Source: Rhodobacterales bacterium CG2_30_65_12
Lineage (GTDB): Bacteria; Pseudomonadota; Alphaproteobacteria; Rhodobacterales; Rhodobacteraceae
Length of the DNA: 8,723 nucleotides
Direction: 5' to 3'
NCBI GenBank assembly: GCA_001873585.1
Contig: MNZL01000006.1
Span: 1 to 8,723, forward strand
Under the pieces are notes generated by a model, which saw only the letters and a list, made by a program, of their open reading frames with translations, made no database searches and was not told the DNA's origin. The translations under genes and the position numbers were made by a program. Below, piece by piece: positions 1-6,371 of this stretch (position 1 is its first letter; each line of letters opens with the position of its first letter).

Positions 1-1395
1 GAAGCCCGGCGGATTCTCGCCGAACTCAGCCGCGAGGCCCGGCATGGCGGCACCTTCACGCCCGCGGACTACCGCGATCTTTTTTTCGCGGTTCTGACGC
101 GCGGCGAGGTGCGCGATCCGGTGCTGCCACACCCCGGTATTCGCATTTGGGGCACTCTCGAAGCGCGGGTGCAGGGCGTTGGCCTCGTTGTTCTCGCCGG
201 GCTCAACGAAGGCACATGGCCGGAAACGCCGCCGCCCGACCCGTGGATGAATCGCAAGATGCGCGCCGCTGCCGGCCTGCTGCTGCCGGAACGCCGGATT
301 GGCCTTTCGGCGCACGACTTCCAGCAGGCAGTTGCCGCCGAAGAGGTGGTGCTCAGCCGCGCGATCCGCGACGACGAGAGCCAAACGGTGCCCTCGCGCT
401 GGGTCAACCGGCTGACGAACCTGATGCAGGGGATGTCGGACGAAGGCGCGAAGGCGCTGAAAACCATGCGCGAACGCGGGGCCGACTGGCTGCGCATGGC
501 CGAGGTGCTCGACGCCGCCGAACGCGTGCCTCCCGCACCCCGGCCCTCGCCCCGCCCACCCGTTGCCGCGCGGCCGCGCCAGCTTTCCGTCACCCGGATC
601 ACCACGCTGGTGCGCGACCCTTATGCCGTCTACGCCGACAAGGTGCTGCGCCTGCGCCCGCTTGGCGCGCTCAACCAATCAGCCGACGCGCCACTTCGTG
701 GCACGATCCTGCACAAGGTGCTGGAACGGTTCATCGACGAAACGCCCGAGGGCGAAGCCCCGCAGGCGGGCCGCGCGCGGCTGATGGAGGTGGCCCACGA
801 GGTGCTTGAAGCCGAAGCGCCCTGGCCCGCCGCCCGTGTGCTCTGGCTCGCCAAGCTTGCCCGGATCGCCGATGCCTTCCTTGCCGACGAGGCCGACCGC
901 CGCAGCCGCGCCACGCCGCTCAAGCTTGAAGCCCCCGGGCGGATGGTTTTCGACATGCTTGATTTTACCCTGACCGGCACCGCCGACCGGATCGACCGCG
1001 ACGAGGCCGGCGCCCTTTTCATCTACGATTACAAGACCGGCAAGATCCCAACCCCGGCCGAGCGCGAGCACATCGACAAGCAGCTCTACCTTGAAGCCGT
1101 GATGGCACGCGCTGGCGCTTTCAAGGAGATTGCCGCCGCGAAGGTGGCCGAGGTGGGCTATATCGGCCTCGGGTCTTCCCCCAGGTTCGAGCGGATCGAG
1201 ATTGCCGACGATATCATCGCCGAAACCCGGGACGACCTGATCACGTTGATCGCCCGCTATCGCCAACGCGCGCAGGGCTACACCGCCCGCCGCCTTGCCC
1301 AAACCCAGCGCTTCGCCGGCGATTACGATCACCTTTCGCGCTACGGCGAATGGGATCATTCCACACCAGCCACGCCAGAGGAGGTGGGCGAATGA
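1..1395 (+). CDS. addB: AddB, double-strand break repair helicase-nuclease subunit (5' end outside window)
   Basis: This is the C-terminal 464 residues of AddB; the frame is open from base 1, so the start lies upstream. AddB pairs with AddA in the cytoplasm to unwind and resect DNA double-strand breaks for RecA loading; its own helicase core is generally inactive and it supplies one nuclease domain. The visible part begins in the second helicase-like half, with the AddB-typical GLNEGTWP at fragment residues 67-74. The C-terminal PD-(D/E)XK nuclease follows: His238 in an LHKVLERF context, Asp329 in TGTADRID, Asp343 and Lys345 in YDYKTGK, and Gln361 in QLYLEA. All catalytic positions look intact. 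There is no cysteine in the fragment: the place where iron-sulfur AddB proteins have Cys-Pro reads Asp206-Pro207, and the C-terminal Cys cluster is absent. The stop overlaps the addA start in ATGA, which implies translational coupling. The alphaproteobacterial-type assignment is firm. Confidence 0.95.
   Translation, partial: EARRILAELSREARHGGTFTPADYRDLFFAVLTRGEVRDPVLPHPGIRIWGTLEARVQGVGLVVLAGLNEGTWPETPPPDPWMNRKMRAAAGLLLPERRIGLSAHDFQQAVAAEEVVLSRAIRDDESQTVPSRWVNRLTNLMQGMSDEGAKALKTMRERGADWLRMAEVLDAAERVPPAPRPSPRPPVAARPRQLSVTRITTLVRDPYAVYADKVLRLRPLGALNQSADAPLRGTILHKVLERFIDETPEGEAPQAGRARLMEVAHEVLEAEAPWPAARVLWLAKLARIADAFLADEADRRSRATPLKLEAPGRMVFDMLDFTLTGTADRIDRDEAGALFIYDYKTGKIPTPAEREHIDKQLYLEAVMARAGAFKEIAAAKVAEVGYIGLGSSPRFERIEIADDIIAETRDDLITLIARYRQRAQGYTARRLAQTQRFAGDYDHLSRYGEWDHSTPATPEEVGE
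1377..1384 (+). promoter_or_regulatory. Shine-Dalgarno site that fixes the addA start
   Basis: AGAGGAGG lies inside the last codons of addB and ends 7 bases before the ATG at 1392. This supports 1392 as the addA start over the in-frame upstream ATG at 1350, which has no comparable site. It also lets ribosomes reload for addA as addB translation ends. Confidence 0.8.
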
Positions 1396-4300
1396 AGCCG
1401 AATGACGCCACTCTGCGCCAGATCGAGGCCGCCGACCCGACGCTCAATACCTGGCTTTCGGCCAACGCCGGCTCGGGCAAGACGCGGGTGCTCACCGACC
1501 GGGTGGCCCGGCTCCTGCTCGCGGGCGTCTCGCCGCAGAACATCCTTTGCCTGACCTATACCAAGGCGGCCGCGAGCGAGATGCAGAACCGGCTGTTTGA
1601 GCGGCTCGGAAGTTGGGCGATGAAGCCCGATGTGACATTGCGCGAGGAGCTTGCCGAACTGGGCGTGATGGAGGTTGACGGCCTCGCCCGCGCCCGCCGC
1701 CTGTTTGCCAGTGCGATCGAAACACCCGGCGGGCTGAAGATTCAAACCATCCATTCCTTCTGTGCCGCGATCCTGCGCCGCTTCCCGCTCGAAGCAGGCG
1801 TAACCCCGCAATTTCAGGAAATGGACGATCGCTCCGCGAAGATCCTGCAAGCGGAGGTGCTTGATGACATGGCGGCAGGGCCGGAGCGCCCACTGGTGGA
1901 CGCCGTCGCCGCCTTCTTCACCGACCAGGATTTTGCCAATTTCACGCGCGAGGTGGTCAGCCGCCGCGAAGCCTTTGCGGCAGAGGTAACGCAGGAACAG
2001 ATTTGGGGCTGGGTTGGGCTTGAGCCGGGCTTTGACGAAGCGGGCTTGGAAGCAGTTGCGTTCACGCCGGGCGACGGTGATCTCATCGAAGCCCTCGCCC
2101 CGATCCTTGCGACAGGCAAAACCACCGATGTGCGGAATTTTGAAAAACTCGCGGCGCTTGCCGCCAACCGCTCAAGCTGGCGTGATCTTCCGGTTCTGGA
2201 AGATGTTTTCCTCACAGGCGCAAAGGCGAAAGTGCCGTTTTCCGCCAAGATAGGGTCTATTCCAACAGCGGATCTTCAAAAAGGGCCTGCCGCGCCTCTC
2301 ATCCCTGCGCTCAATGACCTGATGCAGCGCATTGAGGCCGCCCGGCCCCTGCGCCTCGCGCTTGAGACGGCCCGAAAGACCTTCGCTCTGCATCGCTTTG
2401 CCCGGCCCTTCGTGGTGGAATACGAGCAGCGCAAACACGCTCGCGGCTGGCTTGATTTTGACGATCTCATCACCCTCGCGGGCCGGCTGCTGAACGATCC
2501 GGGCCTTGCGGCCTGGGTGCTTTACCGGCTTGATGGCGGGATCGACCATATCCTTGTTGACGAGGCGCAAGATACGAGCCCGGCGCAATGGCGGGTGATC
2601 GAAAGCCTCGCGCGCGAGTTCACCAGTGGCGAGAGTGCGCGGAGCGACCGGGAGCGCACCCTTTTTGTGGTTGGCGATCTCAAACAGTCGATCTACTCGT
2701 TCCAGGGTGCTGATCCCGCCGAGTTCACCCGCATGCATGGGGTATTCGATAACGCTTTTCGTCAGGTCGGGCGGGCGGTCAAGCCGTTGCAACTCGAATA
2801 TTCCTTCCGCTCGTCCCGAGCGATTCTCGACGTGGTGGATTTTAGCCTCGCAAGCGCGCCGGGGTTGGGGGATGCGATCAAGCACATCGCCTTCGACAAC
2901 GACAAGCCGGGGCGCGTCGATCTCTGGCCCGTTGTGGAAAGCGCCGGCAAGCCCGAGGCGCACCCCTGGACCGATCCCGTCGACATGCTAGCACCCGAGG
3001 ATGCTCCGGTAGTGCTGGCGAACCGGGTGGCCGATGCCATTGCGGAGATGCTCGAAACAGGCTCTATTCAGGCCAAAGATGGAAGTTTGAAGCGAATTGC
3101 GCCCGGCGATGTGCTGGTGCTGGTGCGCCGCCGGTCAGACCTGTTTCACGAGGTGATCCGAGCCTGCAAAGCCCGGGGCCTGCCGATTGCCGGAGCCGAT
3201 CGGCTGCGGATCGAGGCCGAGTTGGCAGTAAAGGATATCACGGCCGTTCTCGCCATTCTTGCCACACCGGAAGACAATCTATCGCTCGCGGCCGCCTTGC
3301 GCTCGCCGTTGTTTGGCCTGAGCGAAGACAGCCTGTTTCGTCTCGCCCATGATCGCGGAAAGCAGTATTTGTGGAACGTATTGCGCGACCGCGCCGAGGC
3401 TCACCCCGAAGTGGTGGCAATCCTCGACGATCTGCGCAGCGAGGCCGATTTCTTGCGGCCCTACGACCTGATCGACCGGATTCTCACGCGCCACGACGGC
3501 CGCCGCCGACTGATCGCCCGTCTCGGCCCGGAAGCCGAAGACGGGATCGACGCATTGCTGGCCCAAGCCCTCACCTACGAGAAAATGGAGGTGCCCAGCC
3601 TTACCGGATTCCTCTCCTGGCTCGCCGCCGGAGAAGTTGAAGTGAAGCGCCAGATGGACGACGCGGGCGATCAGATTCGGGTGATGACCGTGCATGGCGC
3701 CAAGGGGCTGGAAAAGCCCGTGGTATTTCTGCCCGACACGGCGCGGCGCCAAGGCCGAGGGGGCAGCAAAACCATTGCAGCCGAAGGCCGCACCCTCTGG
3801 CGCACCGGCCGAGATAGCGCGCCCGAGATCGTGGCGTCGGCGCTCGACACTGCAAAAGACCGGGACTGGGAAGAAAACATGCGGCTGCTCTACGTTGGCA
3901 TGACCCGCGCCGAAAGCTGGCTGATCGTGGCCGGGGCGGGCGACGTGGGCAAGGAAGGCGAGGCGGCAAGCTGGTATCGGATCGTCGAGGCGGGGCTGCG
4001 GAAGGCGACCGCGGCGCGGCACGATTTTGCGCTCGGGCAAGGCCTGCGATTCGAAACCGGCGCTTGGGAAAGGACGCAGGAGGGCGCACAGGTGAAGCAA
4101 TCCGCTCCCGTGGCCCTTCCGGCATGGGCGCTCACCGCCCCTGGCGTGCCGGCACCATCACCCGGCCCGCTTGTGCCCTCCAAGCTGGGCGGCGCAAAGG
4201 TGCTGGGCGCAGCGGCCGACGACACGGCCGCGCTCGACGCCGCCTTGCGCCACGGGCGGCAGGTGCACCGCCTGCTCGAATTCCTGCCAAGCTACGACCC

Positions 4301-4769
4301 CGCATCCTGGGCGCGGATCGCGCCCGATCTGCTCGCCTTCGGCGAAGATGCCGCGAGCAGCGAAGACGCGGCTGAGCTTCTGCAAGAAGCGCGCAGAGTG
4401 CTCGAAACGCCAGGTCTGGAGTTCTTGTTCGCGTCAGACACGTTGGCCGAAGTCGAGCTGTCGGCGCCGGTTGATCTTGTCGGGGCAAACCGAATCCACG
4501 GGATCATCGACCGGCTCGTGATCGCGCCTGATCGCGTGCTCGCGGTGGATTTCAAAACCAACCGCGATGTGCCGGATCGCCCGGATGTGATCCCCGAAGG
4601 CATTCTTCGGCAGATGGGGGCCTATGAATCGGCGCTGGCAGGGGTGTATCCTGAGCGCAGGATCGAAACGGCGATCCTCTGGACCCGCACCGCGCAGCTC
4701 ATGCCGCTCCCGACCGGTGTAGCCCTGCGCGCTTTTGGCCGACTTGACGTATCGGGGGGCACTACATAG
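1392..4769 (+). CDS. addA: AddA, ATP-dependent helicase/exonuclease subunit of AddAB
   Basis: Full-length 1125-residue AddA, the motor and nuclease subunit that translocates on DNA from double-strand ends and feeds RecA-dependent repair. All UvrD/Rep-type (SF1A) helicase motifs are visible: Gln10 (Q motif), Walker A ANAGSGKT at 24-31 with Lys30, motif Ia LTYTKAAASEM near 54-64, IQTIHSFC at 117-124, Walker B VDEAQD with Asp390-Glu391, motif III GDLKQSIYSFQGADP at 428-442, motif IV YSFRSSR at 470-476, motif V VMTVHGAKGLE at 764-774, and motif VI LLYVGMTRAE at 832-841. A Pro/Ala-rich linker leads to the C-terminal RecB-like nuclease: His959 in GRQVHRLLE, Asp1040 in IIDR, Asp1053 and Lys1055 in VDFKTN, and Gln1074/Tyr1078 in QMGAY. 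Length and motifs fit the alphaproteobacterial AddA family. The start at 1392 is chosen from the strong ribosome site and the 4-base ATGA overlap with addB. Confidence 0.97.
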   Translation: MKPNDATLRQIEAADPTLNTWLSANAGSGKTRVLTDRVARLLLAGVSPQNILCLTYTKAAASEMQNRLFERLGSWAMKPDVTLREELAELGVMEVDGLARARRLFASAIETPGGLKIQTIHSFCAAILRRFPLEAGVTPQFQEMDDRSAKILQAEVLDDMAAGPERPLVDAVAAFFTDQDFANFTREVVSRREAFAAEVTQEQIWGWVGLEPGFDEAGLEAVAFTPGDGDLIEALAPILATGKTTDVRNFEKLAALAANRSSWRDLPVLEDVFLTGAKAKVPFSAKIGSIPTADLQKGPAAPLIPALNDLMQRIEAARPLRLALETARKTFALHRFARPFVVEYEQRKHARGWLDFDDLITLAGRLLNDPGLAAWVLYRLDGGIDHILVDEAQDTSPAQWRVIESLAREFTSGESARSDRERTLFVVGDLKQSIYSFQGADPAEFTRMHGVFDNAFRQVGRAVKPLQLEYSFRSSRAILDVVDFSLASAPGLGDAIKHIAFDNDKPGRVDLWPVVESAGKPEAHPWTDPVDMLAPEDAPVVLANRVADAIAEMLETGSIQAKDGSLKRIAPGDVLVLVRRRSDLFHEVIRACKARGLPIAGADRLRIEAELAVKDITAVLAILATPEDNLSLAAALRSPLFGLSEDSLFRLAHDRGKQYLWNVLRDRAEAHPEVVAILDDLRSEADFLRPYDLIDRILTRHDGRRRLIARLGPEAEDGIDALLAQALTYEKMEVPSLTGFLSWLAAGEVEVKRQMDDAGDQIRVMTVHGAKGLEKPVVFLPDTARRQGRGGSKTIAAEGRTLWRTGRDSAPEIVASALDTAKDRDWEENMRLLYVGMTRAESWLIVAGAGDVGKEGEAASWYRIVEAGLRKATAARHDFALGQGLRFETGAWERTQEGAQVKQSAPVALPAWALTAPGVPAPSPGPLVPSKLGGAKVLGAAADDTAALDAALRHGRQVHRLLEFLPSYDPASWARIAPDLLAFGEDAASSEDAAELLQEARRVLETPGLEFLFASDTLAEVELSAPVDLVGANRIHGIIDRLVIAPDRVLAVDFKTNRDVPDRPDVIPEGILRQMGAYESALAGVYPERRIETAILWTRTAQLMPLPTGVALRAFGRLDVSGGTT

Positions 4770-4772
4770 GTT
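4744..4772 (+). promoter_or_regulatory. Candidate trxA promoter inside the end of addA
   Basis: TTGACG (4744-4749, five of six matches to the sigma-70 -35 box) is followed after exactly 17 bases by TAGGTT (4767-4772), which matches the three most conserved -10 positions (T1, A2, T6). The -10 box contains the addA stop codon. Predicted initiation near 4779 would give a leader of about 27 bases before trxA. This would allow trxA expression independent of addBA. It is a sequence match only. Confidence 0.4.
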
Positions 4773-4805
4773 CCACACAACTCAAATTCCTCAGGAGTCT
4801 TTCCA

Positions 4806-5126
4806 ATGACAACTACAAAAGTGACCGACGATACCTTCGAACAGGAAGTTCTCAAAAGCGACGTGCCCGTCATTGTCGACTTCTGGGCCGAATGGTGCGG
4901 TCCCTGCAAGATGATCGGCCCCGCCCTTGAAGAGCTGGCCATTCAATACGAAGGCAAGATCAAGATCGCCAAGGTCAATGTCGATGAAAATCCGTCTTCG
5001 CCGGCGATGATGGGTGTGCGCGGCATCCCGACGCTGTTCATGTTCAAGGGCGGCCAGGTGGTTTCGCACAAAATCGGCGCTGCCCCGAAAGCGGCGCTGG
5101 AGACCTGGATCACCGAAGCGATCTGA
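4806..5126 (+). CDS. trxA: Thioredoxin
   Basis: A 106-residue single-domain thioredoxin of normal length with no signal peptide, so it acts in the cytoplasm. It reduces disulfides in client proteins such as ribonucleotide reductase and peroxiredoxins and is itself reduced by NADPH-thioredoxin reductase. The active site WCGPCK spans residues 30-35 with redox Cys31 and Cys34; the buried Asp25 and the cis-proline Pro75 in GIPT are present, as is the FMFKGG strand after it. AGGAG at 4793-4797 ends 8 bases before the ATG. The gene follows addA by 36 bases, an order commonly seen in alphaproteobacteria, and is followed directly by a strong terminator. There is no obvious functional link to AddAB beyond shared position. 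Confidence 0.97.
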   Translation: MTTTKVTDDTFEQEVLKSDVPVIVDFWAEWCGPCKMIGPALEELAIQYEGKIKIAKVNVDENPSSPAMMGVRGIPTLFMFKGGQVVSHKIGAAPKAALETWITEAI

Positions 5127-5145
5127 TTGCGCCAGGCTCTTAAAG

Positions 5146-5186
5146 AAACGCCCGTGACGTAGCAAACGTCGCGGGCGTTTTTCTTT
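5146..5186. terminator. Strong hairpin terminator after trxA, likely bidirectional
   Basis: A 15-pair stem has outer arms AAACGCCCG (5146-5154) and CGGGCGTTT (5172-5180), one T-G wobble pair, inner arms GACGT (5156-5160) and ACGTC (5166-5170), and a 5-base loop AGCAA. The + strand continues with a T-rich tail (TTTTTCTTT); the - strand tail also reads TTTCTTT. It ends the addBA-trxA transcript 19 bases after the trxA stop and could also stop leftward transcription. Confidence 0.9.
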
Positions 5187-5203
5187 GCGCTTTGAGCTGT
5201 GTG

Positions 5204-5234
5204 AACAAAAAACCCCGCCACGAGGGCGGGGTTT
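5204..5234 (-). terminator. Intrinsic terminator of the small membrane-protein gene
   Basis: A perfect 10-pair stem, AAACCCCGCC (5210-5219) with GGCGGGGTTT (5225-5234) around the loop ACGAG, is followed on the - strand by six consecutive T residues and then GTTC. On the + strand the tail is only TTT then CTCTC, so it works mainly leftward. It lies 38 bases past the stop of the 62-residue protein gene. Confidence 0.85.
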
Positions 5235-5272
5235 CTCTCAGGCCTTGCGGCCCGATAAGTTTTAGACCGGGC

Positions 5273-5461
5273 TCAGAGGAGCCAGATCGCGGCGCCAACG
5301 GCGGCCAGGAAGAGCAGCGGAACGATGATGCCGGCAGCCGACGACGACGTCGCGGTTTCGACAACAATTTCCGGCTCAACGATCGGGTCGACGAGCGAAC
5401 CGGCGTGGGCAGCGGTGGCGGCGAGAGCGGCAACGGCCGCAGCAAGCATTACTTTTTTCAT
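5273..5461 (-). CDS. Small secreted protein with C-terminal membrane anchor (unknown function)
   Basis: A 62-residue protein of unrecognised function. Residues 1-20 are a clear Sec signal peptide: Met-Lys-Lys start, an Ala/Leu/Val core, and likely cleavage at AHA|GS after residue 20. The mature part is about 42 residues: an acidic, proline-containing stretch (SLVDPIVEPEIVVE, 22-35), a Thr/Ser/Ala linker, and a hydrophobic helix of about 18-20 residues (43-62) that ends the chain with Trp-Leu-Leu. It would therefore sit in the inner membrane with its short acidic segment in the periplasm. It resembles small Rhodobacterales hypothetical proteins with VEP-type motifs, from memory only. The ATG at 5461 is preferred over an in-frame TTG at 5473 because GGAGA (5467-5471) sits 5 bases upstream of it. 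Its own strong terminator supports a genuinely expressed gene. Confidence 0.75.
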   Translation of the reverse strand: MKKVMLAAAVAALAATAAHAGSLVDPIVEPEIVVETATSSSAAGIIVPLLFLAAVGAAIWLL

Positions 5462-5479
5462 CTCAATCTCCAATTGATC

Positions 5480-5499
5480 TTCCGACGCGAACGCCGGAA
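5480..5499. repeat. 20-base near-palindrome in the leader of the small-protein gene
   Basis: TTCCG (5480-5484) and CGGAA (5495-5499) are complementary, with one mismatch and a further CG/CG pair inside and a CGAA loop. It lies 8 bases upstream of the ribosome site of the 62-residue gene on the - strand. It could be an RNA hairpin in the leader or a protein-binding site. A second inverted pair, GTAGTTC (5505-5511) and GAACTAC (5536-5542), lies farther upstream. The rest of the 123-base gap (5462-5584) shows no convincing promoter; the best -35-like box is TTGCAA at 5550-5555, without a good -10. Confidence 0.35.
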
Positions 5500-5584
5500 C
5501 AAGGGTAGTTCTGTACCTCGTGAGCTTAGAAAACCGAACTACGGGATTTTTGCAACTGGATTCGGCAAAAACGCCGCTGGGGTG

Positions 5585-6199
5585 TTAGATTAGCAACACC
5601 TGAGTGCCCACATTTGCCAAGGCAAAAAGCTCCTGGATATGCTCATTGTACAGTCCGATGCAGCCGTTCGAGCTGCGCCGTCCGATCTTGCGCGTATCAT
5701 GGGTGCCATGAATGCGGTAATAGGTCCAGCTCAGGTAAAGCGCATGGGTGCCGAGCGGGTTGTCCGGCCCCGGCGGAATATAGGCGGGCCACTCGGGATT
5801 TCGCTTCAGCATCGAGGGCGTCGGGCGCCAGTCGGGGCCTTCTACCTTGCGCACTACCGAGGTTCTGCCGCGCCGCGTCATTTCGTCGGTCAGCGGCACG
5901 GACGTGGGGTAGAGCTTGTAGATCGAAGCGTCTTGCGACCAGTAATGCAACGCGCGCGAGGTGGTATCGACCAGGATCGCGCCCTTGCTGAGGTTTGAGA
6001 AATAGGGCCGCCAATCGAGCGAGCGAAAGCTCGAAATATTATGACGCACAACCTCGGAAATATCGCGCTCCACCTCTGTGGAGGTCGCATCCGTATCCTG
6101 CCCCAGACCAGGCGCGGCCAAAAGCCCGCCCGCCGCAGCGGCAGCGGTGGTAGCCAGGAACGACCGGCGGCCAAACATCACTTTTCCGCGCGTGCTCAT
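5585..6199 (-). CDS. Tat-exported L,D-transpeptidase (YkuD/ErfK family)
   Basis: A 204-residue YkuD-fold enzyme. Such enzymes make 3-3 (meso-diaminopimelate) crosslinks in peptidoglycan or attach envelope proteins to it, using a catalytic cysteine in the periplasm. A twin-arginine signal is visible: GRRSFLA at 10-16, followed by an Ala/Gly-rich core to about residue 34. The YkuD domain runs from about 73 (AILVDTTSRALHYW) to the C-terminus, with His164 in YRIHGTHD and the catalytic motif SSNGCIGLYN at 176-185, Cys180 being the nucleophile. The residue after Cys-Ile, usually Arg in this family, is Gly182. No LysM or other wall-binding domain is present. The ATG at 6199 has GAGGA 11 bases upstream; an internal ATG at 6178 would leave only three residues before the twin arginines and is less likely. 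It is divergent from the CAP lipoprotein gene. Family assignment is firm; crosslinking versus anchoring is not settled. Confidence 0.93.
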   Translation of the reverse strand: MSTRGKVMFGRRSFLATTAAAAAGGLLAAPGLGQDTDATSTEVERDISEVVRHNISSFRSLDWRPYFSNLSKGAILVDTTSRALHYWSQDASIYKLYPTSVPLTDEMTRRGRTSVVRKVEGPDWRPTPSMLKRNPEWPAYIPPGPDNPLGTHALYLSWTYYRIHGTHDTRKIGRRSSNGCIGLYNEHIQELFALANVGTQVLLI

Positions 6200-6237
6200 G
6201 GGGGTTTCGATCCTCGATTGCCTGTTAATGCGAGGCG

Positions 6238-6267
6238 ATATATACGGCCTGCAACCTGCCGCCGCAA
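6238..6267 (-). promoter_or_regulatory. Candidate promoter of the Tat-exported L,D-transpeptidase gene
   Basis: Read on the - strand: TTGCGG (6267-6262), a 17-base spacer, then TATATAT (6244-6238). The predicted start near 6231 gives a leader of about 30 bases. Spacing is ideal; the -35 box keeps only the TTG core. Confidence 0.45.
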
Positions 6268-6272
6268 ATCAA

Positions 6273-6305
6273 ACCATCGTCAGATCGCCGTTTTTTGCCG
6301 ATGGT
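6273..6305. promoter_or_regulatory. Inverted repeat between divergent promoters (candidate shared operator)
   Basis: ACCATCGTCA (6273-6282) and TGCCGATGGT (6296-6305) are inverted copies that agree at nine of ten positions, with arm centres 23 bases apart, about two helical turns. The pair fills the space between the -35 box of the leftward promoter (ending 6267) and that of the rightward promoter (starting 6311). The spacer contains a run of six T. A dimeric regulator binding here could control both genes; no regulator gene is in the window. Confidence 0.4.
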
Positions 6306-6310
6306 CCCGG

Positions 6311-6338
6311 TTGAAGTTTCTCACGGGCTTGGCAGAAT
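6311..6338 (+). promoter_or_regulatory. Candidate promoter of the CAP lipoprotein gene
   Basis: TTGAAG (6311-6316), a 16-base spacer and CAGAAT (6333-6338) each match four of six sigma-70 consensus positions. Initiation near 6345 would leave a leader of about 27 bases before the ATG at 6372. Confidence 0.4.
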
Positions 6339-6371
6339 GAGCCAAAAATTTCAGGGAACTGGATAAACAGC

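Noticed and set aside
147..809. Open frame of 220 codons on the + strand in another frame of addB
   Set aside because: Arg- and Ala-rich low-complexity translation typical of an out-of-frame reading.
679..1359. Open frame of 226 codons on the - strand inside addB
   Set aside because: Antisense to a confirmed nuclease domain; long empty frames are expected in high-GC DNA and the product has no recognisable domain.
1350..1391. Longer AddA start, adding 14 residues (MGSFHTSHARGGGR)
   Set aside because: It overlaps the addB end by 46 bases and lacks a ribosome site, while the ATG at 1392 has AGAGGAGG at ideal distance, and family members start close to the Q motif.
3279..4100. Open frame of 273 codons on the - strand inside addA
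   Set aside because: It lies opposite conserved helicase motifs V and VI, lacks recognisable motifs, and is a shadow of GC-rich codon use. The same holds for the 2172-2963 frame.
5462..5473. TTG start giving a 66-residue version of the small secreted protein
   Set aside because: The ribosome site GGAGA would lie within this extension; the ATG at 5461 gives a normal Met-Lys-Lys signal peptide.
5584..5588. Terminator directly after the Tat-exported L,D-transpeptidase gene
   Set aside because: Only a four-pair CGGC/GCCG dyad around a T run is visible just past the stop on the - strand (about 5563-5577); this is too weak to call, so read-through into the small gene stays possible.
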